From: Conexibacter arvalis
GTDB taxonomy: Bacteria > Actinomycetota > Thermoleophilia > Solirubrobacterales > Solirubrobacteraceae
Length of the DNA stretch: 64,000 nucleotides
Assembly (NCBI RefSeq): GCF_014199525.1
Contig: NZ_JACHNU010000008.1
Coordinates: 1 to 64,000, forward strand
Direction of reading: 5' to 3'
Part shown: positions 6,656 through 13,100 of the stretch, one piece after another
Layout of the letters: each line of letters starts with the position of its first letter
Numbering within the stretch: the stretch's first letter is position 1
Translations under genes and position numbers: made by a program
Notes under the pieces: generated by a model
What the model saw: only the letters and a program-made list of their open reading frames with translations
Databases searched by the model: none
Told to the model about the DNA's origin: nothing

Positions 6656-6895
6656 GTGCGCAGATTGCACACGACGACGGTGCGCTTCGACGCCGACGCC
6701 TGGGAGGCGATCTGCCGCGAGGCCGATCGCCTCGGCGTCGCGCGCTCGATGTTCATCCGCGAGGCGCCCACGGCACGCATCGCACGGTGCGAGCAGCGCT
6801 CGGAGCTACGCGACCTGGCCGACCGGGTCGAGCACATCGAGCGTCGCTTGGCGCTCGCCATCGTCGCGCTGCGTCGGCTGCTTCGTCGCGGATAG
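6656..6895 (+). CDS. Ribbon-helix-helix protein, MobC/CopG-like
   Basis: This 79-aa protein starts at GTG 6656, 10 bp after the XRE stop, so it is probably in the same transcript. The N-terminal pattern TTTVRFDADAWEAICREADRLGVARSMFIREA is a strand followed by two helices, typical of ribbon-helix-helix DNA-binding proteins and close in style to relaxosome MobC accessory proteins. An amphipathic helix (LRDLADRVEHIERRLALAIVALRRLL) ends it. No relaxase gene is present nearby, so a mobilisation role is not supported; an antitoxin or repressor role is possible. Confidence 0.6.
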   Translation: MRRLHTTTVRFDADAWEAICREADRLGVARSMFIREAPTARIARCEQRSELRDLADRVEHIERRLALAIVALRRLLRRG

Positions 6896-6933
6896 CGCCG
6901 GGATGCCCGCGGAGTCCATCGCGCTCCGTGCAT

Positions 6934-7368
6934 CTAGTCTGTCCTTGCTTCCTGAAGGCCAAGCAGCTCGCAGGCGGCGCGCGCATCGATCGCCGGCGGT
7001 CGCAGCTCGGGATGGTCGAGCAGATCGCGATCGCCCGTGACGATTGCGTCAGCCGTTGCCACGAGGGCGAGGGCGACGAGGAAGTCGTCGTTGGGGTCGC
7101 GCAGGATCGTCTTCGGTGACTCCGGATCCGGAAAGACCGTCGCGATCAGCTCCAACGCGTCGAGCAGCGAGTCGGCTTCCGCGGCGGTCACCCGTGAGCG
7201 GAAGTACGGCTTGGCGAGCCCGCGTCGAAGCTCCTCGAAGACCAGCGGGCAGGCGACCAGCTCGAACGCTCCCGTCCGTGCAGACGCCAGCAGCCGGCCC
7301 GGTGGGCTGCTCGATCCCGCGACAGCGCCAGAGAGCAGCACGCTTGTGTCCAGGACGAGCCGCGTCAA
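6934..7368 (-). CDS. PIN-domain toxin of a toxin-antitoxin pair
   Basis: This 144-aa protein starts with TTG at 7368, which overlaps the antitoxin stop as TTGA. PIN-domain acidic residues are visible: LVLDTSVLLSG (first Asp), a central VFEELRRGL (Glu), and the DPNDDFLVALALVATADAIVTGDRDLL block that carries the last acidic residues. This pattern is the PIN subfamily annotated as putative TA toxin component (COG1569 style). Such proteins are Mg-dependent endoribonucleases neutralised by the cognate antitoxin. The coupled antitoxin gene lies immediately upstream. Confidence 0.85.
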   Translation of the reverse strand: MTRLVLDTSVLLSGAVAGSSSPPGRLLASARTGAFELVACPLVFEELRRGLAKPYFRSRVTAAEADSLLDALELIATVFPDPESPKTILRDPNDDFLVALALVATADAIVTGDRDLLDHPELRPPAIDARAACELLGLQEARTD

Positions 7369-7586
7369 CGCCGCTCCGCGCGCACTTCGCGCACGGCGCG
7401 AACGGCGAGGTCGGTGGCCTCGTCTTCGCTCAAAGCGTTGCGACGCTGGACCTCACGCAAGGTCTCGAACCCCAGCTCGATTCGCGCCAGTTCCTCAAGC
7501 AGCGTCCGGTCGTCCTTCCCCGGACGGCGCGCCCGAAGCTTCGCGAGCAAGTCGCTGTCGAAGTCGATCTTCGTCGTCGCAGCCAT
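7365..7586 (-). CDS. Antitoxin partner of the PIN toxin
   Basis: This 73-aa protein starts at ATG 7586 (MAATTKIDFDSDLLAKLRAR). Longer in-frame starts upstream lie in a repeat-rich stretch and are unlikely. A strand-helix N-terminus followed by TLLEELARIELGFETLREVQRRN suggests a ribbon-helix-helix or similar DNA-binding antitoxin with a helical toxin-binding tail. Its stop overlaps the toxin TTG start by 3 nt. Upstream inverted repeats (a TGCTTCG/CGAAGC element near 7626-7640 and GTTGTCAC/GTGACAAC at 7668-7708) could be its operators. Confidence 0.75.
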   Translation of the reverse strand: MAATTKIDFDSDLLAKLRARRPGKDDRTLLEELARIELGFETLREVQRRNALSEDEATDLAVRAVREVRAERR

Positions 7587-7667
7587 AGTCCAAAGCGTAG
7601 CCTGGCCGGCGCCAAGCTCCAACACGCTTCGGCGAAGCATGGCGACTCGCAGCGCGGCGCAACCCTG

Positions 7668-7708
7668 GTTGTCACCGCGCCTCCGAGCCCTCACACACCG
7701 TGACAACT
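7668..7708. promoter_or_regulatory. Inverted repeat upstream of the first TA pair
   Basis: GTTGTCAC at 7668-7675 and GTGACAAC at 7701-7708 form perfect 8-bp arms with a 25-bp spacer. It lies about 80 bp upstream of the antitoxin start, a reasonable operator location. Confidence 0.35.
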
Positions 7709-7727
7709 CAGTTATCACGAGCCGCGT

Positions 7728-7895
7728 CCCGCTCCTGGCCTCCGGATCCGCCGTGTTTGCAGCGCCTTCGCGTTCGAGGAAGGGGGTCACCGCCCGCTCC
7801 CCCGGTGACCCCCTTCCTCGACCTGCACTTAGAAGAACCAGCTCGGGGAGATGAGGTGCGAAGGCGAAAGGAAGGGCCGGAGGCCAGGAGCGGGA
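7728..7895. repeat. 168-bp nested palindromic element in the gene-free stretch 7587-7952
   Basis: The outer arms are a perfect 19-bp inverted repeat: 7728-7746 with 7877-7895. A few more pairs (CCGC/GCGG) lie outside across one G-T mismatch. The inner arms are a perfect 18-bp repeat: CGAGGAAGGGGGTCACCG at 7775-7792 with its complement at 7803-7820, loop 10 nt. This fills much of the 366-bp region between the antitoxin start and the excisionase gene, which contains no supportable gene. It could be a mobile palindrome, a terminator, an origin/transfer site or a folded recombination site. Both halves look like diverged copies in inverted orientation. Confidence 0.75.
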
Positions 7896-7952
7896 TGCGG
7901 AACTCCATGACGGAAGTCGTGCAGCCAGCGGCCTGTGGCCCTGGTGCAGCTG

Positions 7953-8222
7953 ATGAGTGTTGAGCTGGGAGCGACGGGCGACGGAGGAAGCGGACTGGCG
8001 AGGCCGAGACGACGACCCGTCCCCGACAACGAGCGACCGGTCTCGAAGCGAGGCATCACGCGCGAGGATGTGCTGACGGCGGGCGAGGTGGCGGCGGTGC
8101 TCGCGTTGCCGAAGTCGACGGTCTACGAGCTTGCCCGACGCGGCGAGCTGCCGTGCGCGCGTCTCGGTCGTGCCGTCAGGTTCCTGCGCGACGACATCGA
8201 GGCCACTCTCCGCGACTGCTGA
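7953..8222 (+). CDS. Excisionase-like MerR/HTH_17 DNA-binding protein
   Basis: This protein of about 89 aa starts at ATG 7953, or GTG 7935. The C-terminal half is a clear excisionase/HTH_17 domain: VLTAGEVAAVLALPKSTVYELARRGELPCARLGRAVRFLRDDIEATL. These proteins bend DNA at integrase sites or act as small regulators. It lies tail to tail with the decayed integrase at 8240-9162, the expected xis/int arrangement. The N-terminal 40 residues are basic and low in recognisable structure, so the true start may be further in. Confidence 0.75.
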   Translation: MSVELGATGDGGSGLARPRRRPVPDNERPVSKRGITREDVLTAGEVAAVLALPKSTVYELARRGELPCARLGRAVRFLRDDIEATLRDC

Positions 8223-8239
8223 GCAGCCGACGTGGCCTC

Positions 8240-9162
8240 TCAGCCGGACGCTGGCACGTCAGCAGACGACGACTCGACAACGCCGAACGCCGCATTCACC
8301 GCGACGATGGCGGCCGGATCGATCTTGCTGTGCAGGTAGCGGTTCGTGGTGCGCAGTTCGGCGTGGCCGAGCACATCACGCACCGTCACCAGCGGCAGCG
8401 AGCGGGCAAGGACCGAGCCGGCGGCGTGGCGCAGACCGTGCAACTTCACGGGCCGCAGCCCCGCAGCCGCCGCCGCGCGCTTGTAGCGGCGACGAATCGC
8501 CGAGGGATCAAGCCGGGCGCCGTAGCGGTTGCAGAACACGTAGTCGCTCGGCCCGGTGAACTCGTCGCGCCGGCCGAGGCGGGCAAGCGCCTCCGCCGCA
8601 GGACGAGGCAGCGGGACCTGCCGGCCGCGTCTGCCCTTCGGTTCCTTCTCGACGCCCGCGCTCACCGCCCGCTCGACGTCGAGCACCGCGCCGGACAGGT
8701 CGGCCAGGAAATGCACGTGCCGTTATCTCAACGCGATCACCTCCCCCAACCGCACCCGCTGTAGAACTGCACGCGGAACAGCTCGGCGTCCTGCCGGTCC
8801 TCCAGCGAGCGCGCCGCCAGCTCGGCGTCGCCGATCGCGGCGAGGCGGCCTCTGTAGTTCGGCACCGACGCACGCTGCTCGCCGCGCTCGCACGCTCGCG
8901 CAAGCGCCTCGATTTCGTCGACCTCGTAGTGGTCGAGCGGCGCCGGCGGCTGCTCGTAGCGCTTGTCGATCCTGGTGACCGGGTTCGCGGCCAGCGCGTA
9001 CGTCTCCGGCTTCATCGCGTACGCGAAGACGGCGTGCAGGATCGAGCGGTGCAGGTTGACGTTCCGCGCCGACAGGCCCTCGGCGTCGAGGTCGCGCAGG
9101 AACGCCGCGACCTCCGCCGCCGTGATCTCGTCATGGGGCCGGTCGCCGAAGCGTTCCATCAC
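8240..9162 (-). pseudogene. Decayed tyrosine recombinase (phage-type integrase)
   Basis: The N-terminal piece (from 9162) holds the core-binding-like ERFGDRPHDEITAAEVAAFL and AELFRVQFYSG, then runs off-frame at 8740-8770. The box I arginine motif VRLGEVIALR continues in another frame (one base missing) and is followed by an in-frame TAA. The C-terminal piece from 8716 has the catalytic HGLRHAAG (H-x2-R), LGHAELRTTNRY (H and nucleophile Tyr). The first 60-70 residues expected for the family are also absent, because the sequence is replaced by the operator of the next TA pair at 9209. With N-terminal loss, a frameshift and a nonsense codon, this integrase is inactive. Confidence 0.85.
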
Positions 9163-9208
9163 GCGGCCCTTGACCTTCCCTCTGCCGCGCTTGTACCTCG
9201 AAAGGGCA

Positions 9209-9222
9209 TCAGATTTGTCTGA
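9209..9222. promoter_or_regulatory. Palindrome before the second antitoxin gene
   Basis: TCAGATTTGTCTGA is an inverted repeat of TCAGA with a 4-bp centre, 13 bp before the antitoxin ATG. The following TGATAC resembles a -10 box, which would make the transcript almost leaderless. This fits an autoregulatory operator. Confidence 0.5.
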
Positions 9223-9234
9223 TACGGTCGGAAC

Positions 9235-9495
9235 ATGGTCCGGCTCAGCGCTACCGACGTCGCTCGCAGCTTCTCGTCGGTCATGAACCGCGTCGACGCG
9301 GGCGAGGAGATCGAGATCGTCCGCAATGGCGTGCCGATCGCGGAGCTGCGCCCCGCACCGCGCCGTCGAACGATCTCCGCCGAACGGTGGCGAGAGCTGC
9401 TGGCCACCGCGCCAGCCGTCGACGACGACTTCGCCAGCGACGTCGCACGCGCGCGCGAGGCGACGGAACCAGCGGATGGCGCATGGCCGTCCTGA
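9235..9495 (+). CDS. Phd/YefM-family antitoxin
   Basis: This 86-aa protein begins MVRLSATDVARSFSSVMNRVDAGEEIEIVRNGVPIAELRPA, the classic Phd/YefM fold with the -A-R-x-F-s-x-v-l-n-r-v pattern and the NG-x-PIAEL strand. The C-terminal tail (ERWRELLATAPAVDDDFASDV) is the toxin-binding segment, ending in the acidic DDDFASDVARARE common to VapB/Phd partners of PIN toxins. The palindrome at 9209-9222 is a likely operator. The toxin start lies inside its last codons. Confidence 0.9.
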   Translation: MVRLSATDVARSFSSVMNRVDAGEEIEIVRNGVPIAELRPAPRRRTISAERWRELLATAPAVDDDFASDVARAREATEPADGAWPS

Positions 9496-9884
9496 TCGAC
9501 ACCTCGGCCCTCATCGACATCGAGCGTGGCCGCTCCGACCTCGATGCCGCTGCCGGCGACGAGGACCGCGCGATCAGCGCCATCACCGCGAGCGAGCTGC
9601 TCCATGGCGTCCACCGTGCCACCGACGAGCGCGTCCGGGCCCGTCGCCAGGCGTTCGTCGAGCACATCCTCGCTGCACTCGACCCGATCCCGATCGACGG
9701 TCGCGTCGCCCGCGCGCATGCCGCCGCATGGGCGCAGCTCGACGCGGCCGGAGCGCGGATCGGCGCGCACGACCTCTGGATCGCCGCCACCGCCATCGCC
9801 CACGGCCATGCCCTCGCGACCGCCAACGTCCGGGACTTCGCACGGGTGCCCGGGCTGGCCGTGGTGCAGCTGCGCCCCGGCTGA
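9483..9884 (+). CDS. vapC: VapC-type PIN toxin
   Basis: This 133-aa protein starts at ATG 9483, overlapping the antitoxin by 13 bp. PIN hallmarks are MAVLIDTSALIDIERG (Asp), ISAITASELLHGVHRA (Glu), GARIGAHDLWIAATAIAHG (Asp) and a late ATANVRDFARVPGL (Asp). It is a typical VapC ribonuclease, which usually cleaves tRNA or rRNA. The pair sits at the edge of the accessory island next to the broken integrase and may stabilise the island. Confidence 0.9.
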   Translation: MAVLIDTSALIDIERGRSDLDAAAGDEDRAISAITASELLHGVHRATDERVRARRQAFVEHILAALDPIPIDGRVARAHAAAWAQLDAAGARIGAHDLWIAATAIAHGHALATANVRDFARVPGLAVVQLRPG

Positions 9885-9903
9885 ACGACGAAGCCGGCAC
9901 CGC

Positions 9904-10800
9904 CTACCGCGGCGGCGGCTGCAGGCACGACCGCCGCGCCTGCGCGTCCGCGCCGGGTCCCGCCGCCATCGCAACGGCCCCCGCGCCGCCCCCGCTCCTC
10001 AACCGCCCCGCCGCTGCCCGCGCCGACCGCACGCGCCGCGCCCGCGCCGGCAGGGACGGCCGCACGCGCCGCACGACGACCGCGAACGCACGCAGCACCC
10101 GCTCCCGGCGCGGCGACCAGCGGACGCCCAGCTCATGCCGCAGCGGCTCCGGCAGGAGTCCGGCGGTCGGCAGGCCGCCGAGCGCGGCGAGCGGGGCGGC
10201 CGCCGGCGGCAGGCCGAGCGGGTTGAGCGCGAGCGCGGCCGCCTCGCGCGCGGCCGGCGTCGCCTCGAGCGTCTCGCGCACGACCTGCTCGACGTACGCG
10301 CGGAACGCGGGCAGCGTCGGCGGCACGGCTTCCGGCGGGACGCCGCACAGCTCGGCGAAGCGGCGCTGCTCGGCGTAGAACCGCTCCTGCTCGGCGGCGC
10401 TCAGACGCCCGACGAACAGCTGGAAGACGATCAGCGACGTGTCGACCAGCGTCGCCCACACCCACAGCACCAGCGCCGGGTCGGCGGCGTGGTAGGACGC
10501 TCCGGCCTCGCGCCCGGCCGGCACGACGCCGCGGTAGCGGACGTGGAGCCGCCGCATCCGCTCGGCGCTGCGGACAGCCGTCTCCGTGTCGCCGAAGAGG
10601 ATCTCGCCGACCGTTCTCAGCGTGTGTCTCAACCGCCCCCAGCGATCGTCGCGATAGCGCGAATGCTGCTCGACGGCGGCTCCGATGCGCGGGTGCGCCA
10701 TCTGCAGGATCAGCGCCCGACCGCCCCCAAGGATCATCGCCGTCTCCCCGTAGACGCGCCACGTGACCGACCCGGGGCCGAACAACCCGGCGGCGCTCAT
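9904..10800 (-). CDS. DUF2236 / MpaB-like oxygenase family protein
   Basis: This 298-aa protein starts at ATG 10800, with GGGGGTG 6-8 nt upstream; the longer frame upstream is not needed. DUF2236 signatures are visible: GPGSVTWRVYGETAMILGGGRALILQMAHPRIGAAV, then LRTVGEILFGDTETA, RRLHVRYRGVV, YHAADPALVLWVWATLVDTSL and ERFYAEQRRFAELCGVP. The family includes the MpaB and latex-clearing-like haem oxygenases, but most bacterial members are uncharacterised. The last 60 residues are Arg/Ala-rich and probably disordered. It is divergent from the PadR regulator at 11003 across a 202-bp gap. Confidence 0.85.
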   Translation of the reverse strand: MSAAGLFGPGSVTWRVYGETAMILGGGRALILQMAHPRIGAAVEQHSRYRDDRWGRLRHTLRTVGEILFGDTETAVRSAERMRRLHVRYRGVVPAGREAGASYHAADPALVLWVWATLVDTSLIVFQLFVGRLSAAEQERFYAEQRRFAELCGVPPEAVPPTLPAFRAYVEQVVRETLEATPAAREAAALALNPLGLPPAAAPLAALGGLPTAGLLPEPLRHELGVRWSPRRERVLRAFAVVVRRVRPSLPARARRVRSARAAAGRLRSGGGAGAVAMAAGPGADAQARRSCLQPPPR

Positions 10801-11002
10801 CGCCGCACCCCCTGGCTCGTGTGGACGAGCCAACCCTAGCCCGCCGGCGGGTCCGCATGCGCACGTGCCATCCCAAATCTGCGCACGCCCTCCTCGCCTC
10901 GCTCTAGGATTGCCGCAACGTGCCGATTTCGGGGGAGTGGGTCCGCCGGGGTGGATCTGCCGGGAGCGCCGCACGCGGATGCGGCGGAGGAGGCTCAGGG
11001 GA

Positions 11003-11596
11003 GTGTCGGTGAAACTGGCAGTGCTGGGGTTGTTGACCGAACGGCGTGGCTACGGCTACGACATCGCCAACCGCCTGCAGGAGCGGCTCGGGCCGAGCTT
11101 CAGAGCGGTCTCCGGCGCCGTCTATGTCTCGCTCGACCAGCTCGTCAGAGAGCGGCTGGCAGCCGAGGCCAAGCGGGTCGAGTCGCGCCGCCAGGTCAAG
11201 GTCTACTACGAGGCGACGGCGCAGGGGCGCGACCGCTTCTCGGCGTGGATGAGCCAGTCGCCGGCCCGCGAGCCGCTGCGCGGCGAGCTGTACCTCAAGC
11301 TGGCCGTCGCCCGCGGCCAGCACCTTCCCCTTCTCAGAGCTGAGCTGGAGCGGCTCGAGCGCGAGTGCATGACCGAGCTGCAGGCACAGACCAACACGAT
11401 GGCGCTCGGCCCGGGAGCCCACGACCAGGTCGGCTGGGAGGTCGCCGCGCGCTGGCTGACCGACGCGGCCGCGCTCGAGCGGCTGGGCGGAGACCTGCGC
11501 TGGATCCGCATGGCGCTGCGCACGATCGAGCAGACCGCCGACGACGGCTCGATCCCCACCGAGGCGCTGATGCGCGCGACCGCCGCCGGCCTCTGA
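11003..11596 (+). CDS. PadR-family transcriptional regulator
   Basis: This 197-aa protein starts at GTG 11003, chosen because GGAGGAGG lies 10 nt upstream; ATG 10979 is in frame. The PadR winged helix is clear: KLAVLGLLTERRGYGYDIANRLQERLG, FRAVSGAVYVSLDQLVRERL and KVYYEATAQGRDRFSAWM. The Vir-like C-terminal dimerisation helix region follows. It precedes three ABC-transporter genes on the same strand with short gaps, so it probably represses that export operon in response to a small ligand, as PadR proteins commonly do. Confidence 0.9.
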   Translation: MSVKLAVLGLLTERRGYGYDIANRLQERLGPSFRAVSGAVYVSLDQLVRERLAAEAKRVESRRQVKVYYEATAQGRDRFSAWMSQSPAREPLRGELYLKLAVARGQHLPLLRAELERLERECMTELQAQTNTMALGPGAHDQVGWEVAARWLTDAAALERLGGDLRWIRMALRTIEQTADDGSIPTEALMRATAAGL

Positions 11597-11612
11597 CGTC
11601 CCCGTCGATGCG

Positions 11613-12368
11613 ATGAGCGCTCCCCTCCTCTCGCTCGACTCGATCCGCGCCTCCCACTGGCGCGGCGCGCGCGAGGTGGTCGTGCTCGACGGGGCGTCGC
11701 TGACGCTGCACGCCGGCGACTTCGCCGCCGTCCTCGGCGAGCGGGCCGCCGGCAAGACGACGCTGCTCGAGATCGCCGCCGGCCTGCGCCGCCCCAGCGC
11801 CGGCCAGGTCCGCTACGCCGGTCTCGACCTCGCCGCCCTGGACGATCGCGCCCGCGGCCGCCTGCGCCGCTCCGAGATCGCCTGCGTCTGGAGGCGTGCG
11901 CTACCGACGACCCACGCCGGCAACGTGCTCGACCACGTGGCGCTCCCGCTCGTCAGCGCCGGCGTCCGCCGCGCCGAGCGCCGCCGCGCGGCCTCCGAGC
12001 TGCTGGAGCGCGTCGGCGCGACCGACTGCGCCCAGGCGCGCGTCGACGAACTCTCCGACGCCGAGCGGGCGCGCGTCGCGCTCGCCCAGGCCGGCGTGCG
12101 CCGGCCGCGGCTGCTCGTGCTCGACGAGATCACCGACACGCTCGACCTGGTCGAGCGCAACAGCGTGCTCGGCATCCTCCAGCGCTTCGCCCGCGACGGC
12201 GCCGCGATCCTCCTCACGGCCGCCGACGCCCACGGAGCGGCCGGCTCCAACCGGCTCTTCTCGCTCTCCGGCGGCCGCCTCGTCGGCGCCGCCGAGCCGA
12301 CGCCCGCCGACGTGATCGAGTTCCCCCGCCCCACCCCGCGCACCGGCGCGGGCGGCCGCTCCGGTTAG
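11613..12368 (+). CDS. ABC transporter ATPase subunit with degenerate catalytic motifs
   Basis: This 251-aa nucleotide-binding domain keeps Walker A (GERAAGKTT, residues 42-50) and Walker B (RLLVLDE, to residue 172). The other motifs are altered. The signature is LSDAE instead of LSGGQ/E, the Q-loop glutamine position reads CVWRRAL, and the H-loop has TAAD where TH is expected. It is followed 6 bp later by a fully canonical NBD gene and then a permease. The likely role is a partner half-site in a heterodimeric ATPase, with one consensus and one degenerate ATP site. It belongs to the LolD/MacB-type efflux NBDs. Confidence 0.85.
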   Translation: MSAPLLSLDSIRASHWRGAREVVVLDGASLTLHAGDFAAVLGERAAGKTTLLEIAAGLRRPSAGQVRYAGLDLAALDDRARGRLRRSEIACVWRRALPTTHAGNVLDHVALPLVSAGVRRAERRRAASELLERVGATDCAQARVDELSDAERARVALAQAGVRRPRLLVLDEITDTLDLVERNSVLGILQRFARDGAAILLTAADAHGAAGSNRLFSLSGGRLVGAAEPTPADVIEFPRPTPRTGAGGRSG

Positions 12369-12374
12369 CCGACG

Positions 12375-13100
12375 GTGCTCGAGTTCCGCGACGTCGTCAA
12401 GCACTACCGCAGCGGCGACTCCGTCGTGCGCGCGGTCGACGGCGTCTCGCTGGAGGTCGCCGCCGGGGAGCTCGTCGCCCTCTACGGGCCGAGCGGATCG
12501 GGCAAGACGACGATGCTGATGCTGGCCGCCGGCCTCGACCGGCCCGACCGCGGCGAGGTCCGCTGCGACGGCCGCTCGGTCGCCGGCATGTCGGCGGAGG
12601 AGGCGACCCGCTATCGCCGCACGCAGCTCGGCTTCATCTGGCAGCAGTTCCACCTCGCGCCGGGCATGTCGGCGCTCGACAACGCGGCGATGAAGCTGAT
12701 CGCCGAGGGGCTCGGCCGCCGCGCCGCGCGCAGACGAGCGGCGAGATGGCTGGAGCTGGTCGGGCTGGCCGAGCGCACGAGACACCCGCCGGAGCAGCTC
12801 TCGACCGGCGAGCGCCAGCGGGTCGCGATCGCCCGCGCGCTCGCGAACGAACCGCGCCTGATCCTCGCCGACGAGCCGACCGGCAACCTCGACACGACCC
12901 GCGGCCAGGCGGTGCTGACGCTGCTGGCCCAGATCACGCGCGACGCCGGCGTCGCGACCGTGCTCGTGACCCACGATCCGACGGCGGCCGCCTACGCCGA
13001 CCGCGTCCGCACGCTGCGCGACGGGATCCTGCTCGACGGCGCCGCGACCGCGGCCGAGGAGGTCGCCCGCGACGCGGCCGCCAAGGGCACGGCGCCGTGA
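12375..13100 (+). CDS. ABC transporter ATPase, LolD/MacB type
   Basis: This 241-aa protein starts with GTG. All motifs are canonical: Walker [11 protein letters not shown]-loop [10 protein letters not shown], signature [16 protein letters not shown], Walker [14 protein letters not shown]-loop VLVTHDP. The [11 protein letters not shown] wording is typical of NBDs that work with FtsX-like permeases. It lies between the degenerate NBD and the permease, and its stop overlaps the permease ATG by one base (TGATG), so the three are one operon controlled by the PadR protein. It energises export or mechanotransmission across the membrane. Confidence 0.95.
   Translation: MLEFRDVVKHYRSGDSVVRAVDGVSLEVAAGELVALYGPSGSGKTTMLMLAAGLDRPDRGEVRCDGRSVAGMSAEEATRYRRTQLGFIWQQFHLAPGMSALDNAAMKLIAEGLGRRAARRRAARWLELVGLAERTRHPPEQLSTGERQRVAIARALANEPRLILADEPTGNLDTTRGQAVLTLLAQITRDAGVATVLVTHDPTAAAYADRVRTLRDGILLDGAATAAEEVARDAAAKGTAP

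Noticed and set aside
6656-6895. Mobilisation gene cluster.
   Set aside because: The ribbon-helix-helix protein alone is not enough; no relaxase or coupling protein is present.
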